From: Micavibrio aeruginosavorus
GTDB taxonomy: Bacteria > Pseudomonadota > Alphaproteobacteria > Micavibrionales > Micavibrionaceae
Direction: 5' to 3'
Assembly (NCBI GenBank): GCA_003240795.1
Contig: QFNK01000093.1
Coordinates: 1-7,033, forward strand
DNA length: 7,033 nucleotides
Of this stretch, positions 1-6,595 are shown one piece after another. The notes beneath the pieces were generated by a model. The model saw only the letters and a list, made by a program, of their open reading frames with translations, was not told the DNA's origin and searched no databases. The stretch's first letter is position 1, and every line of letters starts with the position of its first letter. Made by a program: the position numbers and the translations under genes.

Positions 1-926
1 CGTTTCATCGGCTCATACGACATGGAGAACGCCGTGATGAAAGAAAGCAGTTCGCCGGCCGTGCTTGCGCCTTGCGACACCTTGTAGCCGCCGTAAACGA
101 TGATGGCGAATACCACCGATCCGACCAGCGTTTCGTTGACGGGCGTGGACAGGTTGTTGACACGCACGGACTTAATCGTCATGTCGCGCACCTTGCCGAT
201 CGCCCCTTCCGTGCGGTCTTTTTCGTACTGCTCCATTCCATATGCCTTGACCAGACGCACACCCTGAAAAATCTGCGAAAGCATGTCGGACAAGCGCGCC
301 ATGTCTTCCTGAATTTTTCCGGACATCTTGCGAAGGCGGCGGCCGACCCATGCGACGAATATCGCCGTCAGCGGGAACACCAAAAACGCTACGCAGGACA
401 GGAACCAGTCCTGATAGAACATGACCCCGACGAGGAAGATGAGGGTCAGAAGGTTTTTACCAAGGCCCGTGATGCCATCCGTCACGGATGCGCGCATCAC
501 GTTCACGTCGTTGATAACGCGGGAGATCAGCTGGCCGCTCGGATTGTTGTGAAAGAACTGCAGGTCGAGATCCAGGAACCGCGAAAGAAGATCATGCTGA
601 ATCTTTCCGACGATCATCTGTCCCACGCGGTTCATGATGATCGTGTGCTGGTATGTCGCGATACCGCGGAAGATGAAAAGGGCAAAGACGGCGGCGCCGA
701 GATACCATACACGGTCAAGTTTGCCAGCCGTCATGACGTCATCTATGACGGGTTCGATAATCGCCGCGAAACCGGCCGTCAGCGCGGCCGATAAAACCAT
801 GAAGAACGTCGCCAGCATGACGCTGCCCTTGTGGGGCAGGATGTAATTGCGGGCGATACGTTTCGCGAGGGCGATTGCGCTCGTTCTTGTTTTCTTTACA
901 GAGGCTTGGGCGGTAACATCATTCAT
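1..926 (-). CDS. MsbA-like ABC exporter, membrane domain (partial; C-terminal half beyond left edge)
   Basis: This is the first 308 residues of a type I ABC exporter half-transporter, reading off the left edge. Likely membrane helices, judged by eye, lie at about residues 35-57, 73-97, 153-171, 174-194, 266-282 and from 291 on. Two family landmarks are visible. The first coupling-helix region near 123-150 holds FFHNNPSGQLISRVINDV. The segment at 213-235 reads SDMLSQIFQGVRLVKAYGME, which matches the conserved 'G.R.VKAY/F' stretch before TM5 in MsbA-type proteins. The IEPVIDDVM stretch after TM1 (57-65) also resembles MsbA. Such proteins flip lipid A-core or other amphipathic substrates across the inner membrane using ATP. 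The nucleotide-binding domain (Walker A/B, signature) is not in the window, so ATPase function and substrate cannot be verified. ATG at 926-924 is the first usable start in frame; its ribosome binding site is weak. The gene lies 92 nt downstream of the HAD gene with no clear terminator between, so co-transcription is likely. Confidence 0.9.
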   Translation of the reverse strand, partial: MNDVTAQASVKKTRTSAIALAKRIARNYILPHKGSVMLATFFMVLSAALTAGFAAIIEPVIDDVMTAGKLDRVWYLGAAVFALFIFRGIATYQHTIIMNRVGQMIVGKIQHDLLSRFLDLDLQFFHNNPSGQLISRVINDVNVMRASVTDGITGLGKNLLTLIFLVGVMFYQDWFLSCVAFLVFPLTAIFVAWVGRRLRKMSGKIQEDMARLSDMLSQIFQGVRLVKAYGMEQYEKDRTEGAIGKVRDMTIKSVRVNNLSTPVNETLVGSVVFAIIVYGGYKVSQGASTAGELLSFITAFSMSYEPMK

Positions 927-1018
927 ATTGCCAGTGATAAACGCATAAAGGCGTACAGGCAAGACGAAGCGCCGCATTCGCCGCGATAATCAACCGGATT
1001 GTGGCTGTTTTTGCTGGC

Positions 1019-1951
1019 TTAGGAAGGCTGTTTACGCTTTTTATGCTTACGGTCGGGAAGCGCTTTGCCCCAGCGGAATTCCGGTGCCAGATAGATCGGC
1101 ATCACGTTGTTATAGACCGCCATCAGGTTTTTCAGGGCGTTGTTCATTTCCTTGGGCGTCTTGCAATGCGCGAAGTTCGCGGCATGAAGGCCGGAGCGGA
1201 ACAGGCATGTATCGATTCCCGCCGCGTGCGCGCCGACGACGTCATGTGCCATCGTGTCGCCCAGCATAACGGTCTGCGCGGGGTAGATATCGCGTTTTTG
1301 AAGATATTGGATGCAGTAATTAAAGATCAGCTTGTGCGGCTTTCCGATGAAATGGACGATCCCGCCCGCATCCTCGTATCTGCGTGCCAGCAGCATCGGC
1401 CCCGTGAGAAGCCCCGTCCCCATCATGGAAAGGCTGTCCGGATTTTGGCAGTAGGCCTTCAGGCGGCGCTGAATCGCCTTGCGGATGATCGGATCGTAAT
1501 GCTCCAGCATCTTGCGCGGATAATCCATACCGAGGATCAGGACGAAATCGGCATCCGCGATATCCTCGACGAATTCTATGCCGGAATCCCTGTAGACGTC
1601 TTCCTGACCGCGGCGGCCGAAAACATAGCAACGCTTGCCGGGCTTTTCGAAAGGCGCGTCCTTGTGGCCGCTGAACCCCTCCCAGAGGACTTCGGCGGGC
1701 GTTACGATCATGTTGTAGAGGCTTGGCCCCAACCCCATTTTCTTGAGCTTTGCCTTGTTATCTTCGGCGCGTTCTGAGGAGTTGGAGAGGATAAGAACGG
1801 TTTTCTTACGTTCTTTCAGCTCCTTCATACAATCGACTACACCCGGGAACAGGTCTTCACCGTCATGGAGCACGCCCCATTGATCGATGATGAATCCCAT
1901 ATAGCCGTCGGAGATGTCGGAGATCCCCTCGCAGAACTTTGTTTTTGCCAT
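1019..1951 (-). CDS. HAD-superfamily class IIA hydrolase, TIGR01459 type
   Basis: A 310-residue, probably cytosolic HAD-fold phosphatase-like protein. Motif I is DQWGVLHDG at 23-31, with nucleophile Asp23. Motif II is LILSNSSER at 53-61. Lys204 in GKPH (203-206) fits motif III, and GDTMAHD at 231-237 is motif IV, with the acidic residues that would hold Mg2+. The insert between motifs II and III fits a class IIA C2 cap. The usual general acid/base Asp two residues after the nucleophile is Trp25; as I recall, D-x-W-G is the normal form in the TIGR01459 subfamily, so this is a family trait, not decay. Substrate is unknown; relatives include NagD and p-nitrophenyl/phosphoglycolate phosphatases. 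The C-terminus is a short strongly basic tail (RKHKKRKQPS at 301-310). ATG 1951 has only a weak purine stretch (AGAGA) upstream. It is probably the first gene of a unit with the downstream ABC exporter, 92 nt away. Confidence 0.9.
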   Translation of the reverse strand: MAKTKFCEGISDISDGYMGFIIDQWGVLHDGEDLFPGVVDCMKELKERKKTVLILSNSSERAEDNKAKLKKMGLGPSLYNMIVTPAEVLWEGFSGHKDAPFEKPGKRCYVFGRRGQEDVYRDSGIEFVEDIADADFVLILGMDYPRKMLEHYDPIIRKAIQRRLKAYCQNPDSLSMMGTGLLTGPMLLARRYEDAGGIVHFIGKPHKLIFNYCIQYLQKRDIYPAQTVMLGDTMAHDVVGAHAAGIDTCLFRSGLHAANFAHCKTPKEMNNALKNLMAVYNNVMPIYLAPEFRWGKALPDRKHKKRKQPS

Positions 1952-1994
1952 TGTCTCTATTCAGGCCGGAGGGCCGCAAGTACGTACGGGGCGT

Positions 1995-2024
1995 ATTATG
2001 GACGGAAAAGCACGGCAAAATCAA
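1995..2024 (-). promoter_or_regulatory. Candidate sigma70-type promoter for the HAD/ABC unit
   Basis: On the minus strand, TTGATT (2024-2019) and CATAAT (2000-1995) are separated by 18 nt. The -35 box matches consensus at 4 of 6 positions and the -10 box at 5 of 6. The site lies after the terminator of the upstream coiled-coil gene and about 45 nt before the HAD start codon, which is where a promoter is needed. The predicted leader contains an 8-bp palindrome GTACGTAC (1987-1980) and a short GGCC/GGCC stem (1975-1964). Found by eye only. Confidence 0.45.
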
Positions 2025-2046
2025 CTCGTTATATAAAACATTCCGG

Positions 2047-2081
2047 AAAAAAGCCCCTCTTCCGGATATGGAAGAAGGGCT
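2047..2081 (-). terminator. Rho-independent terminator of the coiled-coil gene
   Basis: On the minus strand, AGCCCTTCTTCC (2081-2070), a 6-nt loop (2069-2064) and GGAAGAGGGGCT (2063-2052) form a 12-bp stem, followed by six T residues (stem-closing base included, 2052-2047). One pair is a U-G wobble that exists only in the minus-strand transcript (it is a C-A mismatch in the other), and only this side has a U-tract, so the orientation is clear. It begins 28 nt after the stop codon at 2110 and separates that gene from the HAD gene. Confidence 0.93.
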
Positions 2082-2109
2082 GTTCCCTTAAAGGTTTGGC
2101 CGTGTGCGT

Positions 2110-5100
2110 TTAAGCGACCTTGCGCCCGGTGTCGCGCATGCGGCGCGGCTCGCGGCCCGTCGCGGTGCAGAGCATCTGATACAGCTTGCCGACGTCGGAC
2201 GAGAAGAATGTGGAGCCGAGCAGATCGCCGTGGTCGTTGGAGACCGCCTGATCGTACATTTCCTCGAACTGGCGGGCGAAGCGGCCCACGTAGTTGCGGA
2301 ATTCGGAATCGGCAGCGTATTTCTCGCGGATTTTGTCGACCGGCAGGCGGCCTTCCATTTCCACGAGGCGGCGCGTAAAGGCGGAAACGTCCCCGGCCTG
2401 ATACGCTTTCCATGTTTTTTCCTGAATGCCGCCGTCGGCGATACGCGTGATATCGACAGAGAGGGAGTGCAGGGATTCCACCACAAACTTCGCGGCGGAT
2501 AAGAACGCTTCGCGCTTCGCTTTCCATTCGGAATCGCGGATCGCGTCCACCTGTTTCATCGCATCCTGCGCCGCCTTGAACAGTGCCGTCGATTGACGTG
2601 CGAAGGTTGCGGATGCTTCCTCGGACGCCTTGAGAGCCTTCGTGGAAACAACCACCAGGCGCTCCGCCTCCTCGGACAGGCGTTCGCGTGAGTCGCCGAT
2701 ATTCGCGGCGACATCTTTTGCGTTCGTGCCGATCTCGTCCAGTTTGCCGGACAGGATGGAAACAGCGCGGCTGACGGTGTCTGCCGTGCGGTTTCCGGCA
2801 TCGGCGACGGAGTCGGCCTGCTGGGCCAGTTCCTTGCCGTATTCGCGGGATGTGTTGAGCGATACGCGCATCTGTTCGGACACTTCTGTGGCGCGCAGTG
2901 CGAAGCTGTCGCCCGCCTTTTTGAGTTCCAGAAGTGTTTCCTGCGAGGAACGGAGAAGCGTTTCGGCTTCCTTCTGAACCTGCGCCACAAGCGTTTGGGT
3001 CTGCGTGACTGTTTCCGCGCTGCTTTCTCTCAGCTTGCGCGTTTCTTCGGATGCGCGCTCTCCGGCGGTGCCGAAGCTAGACGACGCCTCTTCCGCCGCG
3101 CCTTCTGCCTGCGCCGCCTGACGAACGAATTCCTCACCGGCGTCCTTCATTTGTGCAACGGCTTGCGCCACGGAGATGGAGAAATCCTGGAACTGCTCAT
3201 CGATCGATTTCTGCACCGTTTCGATTTTCAGGAGTGCGTGGTCGGTCGCGAGGTGGATATCGGACGCCTGGTTGTTCAGCGTCGCTTCGATATCACGCAT
3301 CTTCTCGCTCGCGGAGGCTGCGGCCGATTCGATATCGTCAACGCGGTTTTGCAGATGGTCGCTCGACGTTTTCAGAAGAGTCGTCGCGCGATCCGCACCG
3401 TCCTTGAGTTTTTCCAGACGGTCGTCGAAGATGTCGCCAATCTCGTTCAGGCGCGCGAGGTTGCTGCCCGTTGTCTCGTCGAAATTCTCGCGGAGTTTTT
3501 CAAGCTTGTCGTGCGTCACTTCCGCCTGTTCGATAGAGCGTAGATATACGGGCTCGATCTTCGCGGCTGTGTTTTGAAGCGATGCGGAAACACGTTCGAT
3601 AGACTCGGTCGTGGTTCTGCTTTCGTCGCCTATGCGTTCAACCTGACGCGACAGCTTGTCTTCCAGTGTCGACAGCTCGGCCACGGCGGATTGCGTCTCG
3701 CGGGTGATCTCGCTGCAGCTCTGGCTGATGACGCCGTTGAGGCTTGCGATATCTTCCTGCGCGGAATGCGACAGGCCCGCCAGTCTTCCGGCCTGATCCT
3801 CGAGGGCGGCGCGAACGGATTCGATCTGCGTAAGGCTTTCTGAAACCTTTTTGGACAGATCGTCCTTCTGGCTGCCCATATGTTCGGAGATGGAGCGCGA
3901 GTGTCCGGCAATCTGTCCGGCGAGGATGGAGATGTCCTGTGCCTGGCTGCGGAGGATTTCGCGGATTTTTTCGGCGTTGTCCGTTGCCTTGTCGGATGCG
4001 TCGGTCAGGTCCTTCACGCGGCGTGACAGGGTTGATGCGATCGCTTCGTGCTTGATGTCCGCGTCGGCTACGGCGCGCGTCACGGCATGCAGCGGGTGCG
4101 ATAGCGCCTCCCGGACATTCTCGATGCGCTCTGTCAATGTCGCCTGCGCCACGTTGATCTTCTCGACCTGCTCCTCGACAGCGGAGGACAGGACACGCAC
4201 CTGCTCCTCTGCCATTGAGCTGGCCGAGGCTATCTTCTCGCGGCTGCTTTCCAGCATGTCGACGATGTTCTGGACATGCTCGACATTGCCCTCGCCCGCC
4301 TTGTTGAGCGCCTCGATATTCTCCTTGGTTTTGGAGATAAGGTTCTCGGCCTGTTTCTGCGCATCGCCCGTTGCGCGGGACAGCGCGTCGACAGCGCGGC
4401 GTACGGCGTCGCTGATGCTTTCAGCGCCGGAGAGCGCAATGCTCATGCCTTCGGACAGCTTGTTCGCCGTCTGCGTGCCGATATTGTCGATGGCCGTAAC
4501 TTTTTCGTCCATCCCGCCGAGAACATCTTTCAGCGCGTTCGCGCGGCTTTCCAGACGCTCTTCCAGAATGTGTGTTTTGTCTGCGATGTGATCGACAGCG
4601 CCGCGGATAACATCCACACCGCCGGACAGGCGCGTGGCGATTGTTTCCGCTTCACTCGACAGATCCTTCGCACTCTGATCCAGAGCGCCGCGGCCTTCCT
4701 CGATGCGGACGCCCGCACGTTCCATGCTTTCGATTGTGCGCGTCGTCATGGTTTCAAGGTCGCGCATCTGGCCTTGCAAGGCTTCGCCGAGGCGCGTGGT
4801 CTCGTCTGCAACTTTTTCCGTTGCGCCCGTCAGGTCGTTTTTGTGCGTTTCGAAATCGCCGCTGAGTTTTTCAAGGCGCGTTGCGATGTCTTCTACCGTG
4901 CGGCGCAGGCCGTCGTAGCTTTCTTCCAGCGTTTTGGAGATGCCGGACGTGCGGTCTTTTGCGCTGTCCGCCGCTTCGAGCAGCTTGACCGCGCCTTTGC
5001 CGATGGCCGCTTCCATTTCGCCGGAACGCTCCAGCACGGTTTTTGTCGCCTTGTCCCAGGCGGCGATACCGTCCTGTGTCTTGCTGTCGATTGCGGCCGT

Positions 5101-5919
5101 GCGGGTTTCGATCTCGCCCGTCAGCGCGAGCAGCTTCGCCGTGCGCTCATTCAGGTTTTCGGCAAGGCGGTCGATGTGGAATTCCGTTTTCTTCGCAATG
5201 CCGGACATGCCGAGGATTTCAGAGCGCAGTCCCATGCGGGCGCGGTGAATGGATTTCAGCACTGCTTTCGATGCGGTCGAAAGTTCCGCCGCCTGACGGA
5301 CAAGCTCTTCGATGTCTTTATGTATGACCTGGCTGCGCTCTTCCGACGGGAAGATCATGGACTGCAATTCCGCACGCAGGGATTCCGAATACATCTGGAT
5401 ATCGGAGCCGCGCTGAACGAACGCGAGGATCATCCACATGATGGCGACAGGCGCGAGAATGCCGGCGACGAAACCACCGAGCAAATGCGGCTGCTGCGCG
5501 GTCAGCGCGCTCCACCCCACATCCGTCGTAATATAAGACGCGCACAGGCCGAACCATACCGATGTTGCGAGCAGTCCGCCGAGATGCAGAAGTTTTTGGG
5601 AAAGATTGCGGCGGTAAGGTTTGTTGTTCGATGGTGTGAGCATCAGGACGGGCTCGCTTTCAACCTCAAAGAAATTTTCCGCGTCCGAAGCGGCGCGCGT
5701 CGCGCGAATTTCGTTCGCGTTCTTCTCAGCCTGCGCCGACGCGGAGATACGCAGTCTTTTCAGGGAGGAGCCGGAAAGGATGGAAATGTCCTTATCGGGT
5801 TTCACGTCATTCGCGGAGATCTGCTCGCGCACTTTCTCGAGCTTCTCGCGCGCCTCATCAACTGTTTTAACGGATGATTTCAGGCTGGCGGATTTCTGCG
5901 CGGACGTTGTGTCGGACAT
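2110..5919 (-). CDS. 1269-residue membrane-anchored coiled-coil protein, TipN/GPR-like architecture
   Basis: A very long, mostly helical protein. Residues 1-110 are polar and probably cytosolic. Two hydrophobic segments at about 111-130 and 146-168, joined by a loop of about 15 residues, form a membrane hairpin; the basic PYRRN before and QR after suggest both ends face the cytoplasm. Residues 192-1130 are rich in Ala, Glu, Ser, Lys, Arg and Leu, with only two prolines (609, 790), one Trp (288) and one Cys (735), as expected for an extended coiled coil. A compact domain follows at about 1130-1256, richer in aromatics (W1132, W1170, Y1173, F1207, Y1210, F1214, F1218, Y1247), with a run reading SDVGKLYQML at 1241-1250. 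The order resembles alphaproteobacterial polarity scaffolds: TipN of Caulobacter and GPR/RgsE of Rhizobiales, which pair an N-terminal TM hairpin with a giant coiled coil. That link rests on layout, not alignment, so orthology is unproven; a generic envelope coiled-coil protein is the alternative. ATG 5919 is preceded by AAGGGA (5934-5929), 9 nt away. It is probably transcribed alone. Confidence 0.9.
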   Translation of the reverse strand: MSDTTSAQKSASLKSSVKTVDEAREKLEKVREQISANDVKPDKDISILSGSSLKRLRISASAQAEKNANEIRATRAASDAENFFEVESEPVLMLTPSNNKPYRRNLSQKLLHLGGLLATSVWFGLCASYITTDVGWSALTAQQPHLLGGFVAGILAPVAIMWMILAFVQRGSDIQMYSESLRAELQSMIFPSEERSQVIHKDIEELVRQAAELSTASKAVLKSIHRARMGLRSEILGMSGIAKKTEFHIDRLAENLNERTAKLLALTGEIETRTAAIDSKTQDGIAAWDKATKTVLERSGEMEAAIGKGAVKLLEAADSAKDRTSGISKTLEESYDGLRRTVEDIATRLEKLSGDFETHKNDLTGATEKVADETTRLGEALQGQMRDLETMTTRTIESMERAGVRIEEGRGALDQSAKDLSSEAETIATRLSGGVDVIRGAVDHIADKTHILEERLESRANALKDVLGGMDEKVTAIDNIGTQTANKLSEGMSIALSGAESISDAVRRAVDALSRATGDAQKQAENLISKTKENIEALNKAGEGNVEHVQNIVDMLESSREKIASASSMAEEQVRVLSSAVEEQVEKINVAQATLTERIENVREALSHPLHAVTRAVADADIKHEAIASTLSRRVKDLTDASDKATDNAEKIREILRSQAQDISILAGQIAGHSRSISEHMGSQKDDLSKKVSESLTQIESVRAALEDQAGRLAGLSHSAQEDIASLNGVISQSCSEITRETQSAVAELSTLEDKLSRQVERIGDESRTTTESIERVSASLQNTAAKIEPVYLRSIEQAEVTHDKLEKLRENFDETTGSNLARLNEIGDIFDDRLEKLKDGADRATTLLKTSSDHLQNRVDDIESAAASASEKMRDIEATLNNQASDIHLATDHALLKIETVQKSIDEQFQDFSISVAQAVAQMKDAGEEFVRQAAQAEGAAEEASSSFGTAGERASEETRKLRESSAETVTQTQTLVAQVQKEAETLLRSSQETLLELKKAGDSFALRATEVSEQMRVSLNTSREYGKELAQQADSVADAGNRTADTVSRAVSILSGKLDEIGTNAKDVAANIGDSRERLSEEAERLVVVSTKALKASEEASATFARQSTALFKAAQDAMKQVDAIRDSEWKAKREAFLSAAKFVVESLHSLSVDITRIADGGIQEKTWKAYQAGDVSAFTRRLVEMEGRLPVDKIREKYAADSEFRNYVGRFARQFEEMYDQAVSNDHGDLLGSTFFSSDVGKLYQMLCTATGREPRRMRDTGRKVA

Positions 5920-5970
5920 ACCGGTGGTTCCCTTCGGCAGGCGTTGAGAAAAATGTCGTGTTGTGAATGC

Positions 5971-6002
5971 CTTATAAAGCCACGCTCAGATTCCGGTCGC
6001 AA
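5971..6002 (-). promoter_or_regulatory. Weak promoter candidate upstream of the coiled-coil gene
   Basis: On the minus strand, TTGCGA (6002-5997) lies upstream of an AT-rich stretch TTTATAAG (5978-5971). Spacing is 18 nt to TTTATA or 20 nt to TATAAG, so no choice gives both a good -10 box and good spacing. The leader would be about 45-50 nt. A TTAACC sequence (6008-6003) just upstream resembles one half of a CtrA box, but no second half sits at the right distance. The position between the stem-loop and the start codon is right for a promoter; the match is poor. Confidence 0.22.
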
Positions 6003-6031
6003 GGTTAACGAAGGAACCATGCAAAGTTTTC

Positions 6032-6052
6032 CACAGCGGAATGTCCGCTGTG
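6032..6052 (-). other. Perfect 9-bp stem-loop between the secreted-protein and coiled-coil genes
   Basis: CACAGCGGA (6052-6044 read on the minus strand), a 3-nt loop CAT and TCCGCTGTG (6040-6032) form a 9-bp perfect stem, 27 nt after the stop codon of the upstream gene. No T-run follows on either strand; the minus transcript continues GAAAACTTTG. It could be a U-tract-less terminator, a 3'-end stabilising hairpin for the dehydrogenase/secreted-protein mRNA, or an operator. The inverted repeat is certain, the role is not. Strand is assigned from the surrounding genes. Confidence 0.6.
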
Positions 6053-6079
6053 TCATAGTCGGTTCATATAAGGTTCAGA

Positions 6080-6592
6080 TTAGCGGCAGAGCGGTGCAGA
6101 GATCTGGCCGGGCTGATAGCTTGCCGCCCAGGCTTTGATTTCCGGCGTGCTCATTTTGTCTACCTTTGGAAGACGCGGCGCATAGTTGGCGCAGAAAATA
6201 TCCGGGCGCATGCGGGCGGCATCGGTAGAAACCTTGTTGGCGAACGCGGTGCGCAGGTCGTGGAACGAACGCTCTGGGTTCGGGTTGCCGGACAGTGCGA
6301 AATAGTTGATGAGCGTCTCTTCGTATCCGCCGATCAGGGATGCGTTGCGCGCTGTAATTTGCTGATACTGCTGGTAAAAGTTCTTCCAGCCGCGCGGTGT
6401 CATGTGCTGGCAGTTCAGGGCGATGACCATCAGTTCGCTGTGAATGCGGATCCCCTGCTCCGCCTCCGCCTCAGCGGGTGAATAGCATTTGCGGCCTTTC
6501 AAACCAGGAACGCCGACGTCGACATTCAGTTGCGCCTTTGCAGGCACGGCGAGGAAAGCAGACATCAGAAGGCAGGCGATCAGTTTTTTCAT
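6080..6592 (-). CDS. Exported four-cysteine protein of unknown function
   Basis: A 170-residue protein with a clear Sec signal peptide: MKK, a hydrophobic core at 4-16, and an AKA|Q cleavage site after residue 20. The mature chain of about 150 residues has four cysteines (36, 61, 134, 169), enough for two disulfides in the periplasm; Cys7 lies in the signal peptide and there is no lipobox. The most distinctive stretch is CYSPAEAEAEQGIRIHSELM at 36-55, continuing to a Cys at 61. I have a recollection of similar 'C..AEAEQ.(L/I)R(L/I)HSELMVI.L.C' segments in uncharacterised alphaproteobacterial proteins, but I cannot name a domain or function. No catalytic motif or further membrane segment is visible. 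ATG 6592 lies 3 nt after the TGA of the dehydrogenase gene. Its ribosome binding site, AAAGGG (6606-6601, 8 nt spacing), lies inside the dehydrogenase coding end, so translational coupling is likely. Confidence 0.85.
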   Translation of the reverse strand: MKKLIACLLMSAFLAVPAKAQLNVDVGVPGLKGRKCYSPAEAEAEQGIRIHSELMVIALNCQHMTPRGWKNFYQQYQQITARNASLIGGYEETLINYFALSGNPNPERSFHDLRTAFANKVSTDAARMRPDIFCANYAPRLPKVDKMSTPEIKAWAASYQPGQISAPLCR

Positions 6593-6595
6593 GGT

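Noticed and set aside
72..794. 240-codon plus-strand open frame
   Set aside because: It is antisense to the ABC exporter membrane domain, whose minus-strand translation carries family landmarks and membrane helices; this frame has none.
1001..1777. 258-codon plus-strand open frame
   Set aside because: It is antisense to the HAD hydrolase, whose four motifs are intact on the minus strand.
1964..1987. GGCC/GGCC short stem and GTACGTAC palindrome in the HAD leader
   Set aside because: A 4-bp stem and an 8-bp palindrome are too short to claim as riboswitch, terminator or operator without conservation data.
2041..2048. TTCCGGAA palindrome next to the terminator
   Set aside because: It is short and only partly repeated nearby (TTCCGGA at 2060-2066, inside the terminator hairpin); no spacing or copy pattern suggests a binding array.
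4276..5877. Uninterrupted 533-codon open frame on the plus strand opposite the coiled-coil gene
   Set aside because: It lies wholly antisense to a gene with clear domain structure. The open frame follows from codon bias (few codons that read as stops on the other strand); its product has no recognisable motif and no convincing upstream signals.
6003..6008. TTAACC half-site resembling a CtrA box
   Set aside because: A CtrA box needs a second TTAA at 7-nt spacing; the sequence at that position does not match, and single half-sites are common by chance.
5880..6020. Short minus-strand frame starting at ATG 6020 and running into the coiled-coil start
   Set aside because: No ribosome binding site precedes the ATG (GGAAAACTTTGC), and the product has no recognisable character; a leader peptide cannot be excluded but is unsupported.
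5944..6138. 64-codon plus-strand open frame spanning the intergenic region
   Set aside because: It overlaps the end of the secreted-protein gene and runs through the stem-loop; composition and sequence do not resemble a protein and no neighbour shares its strand.
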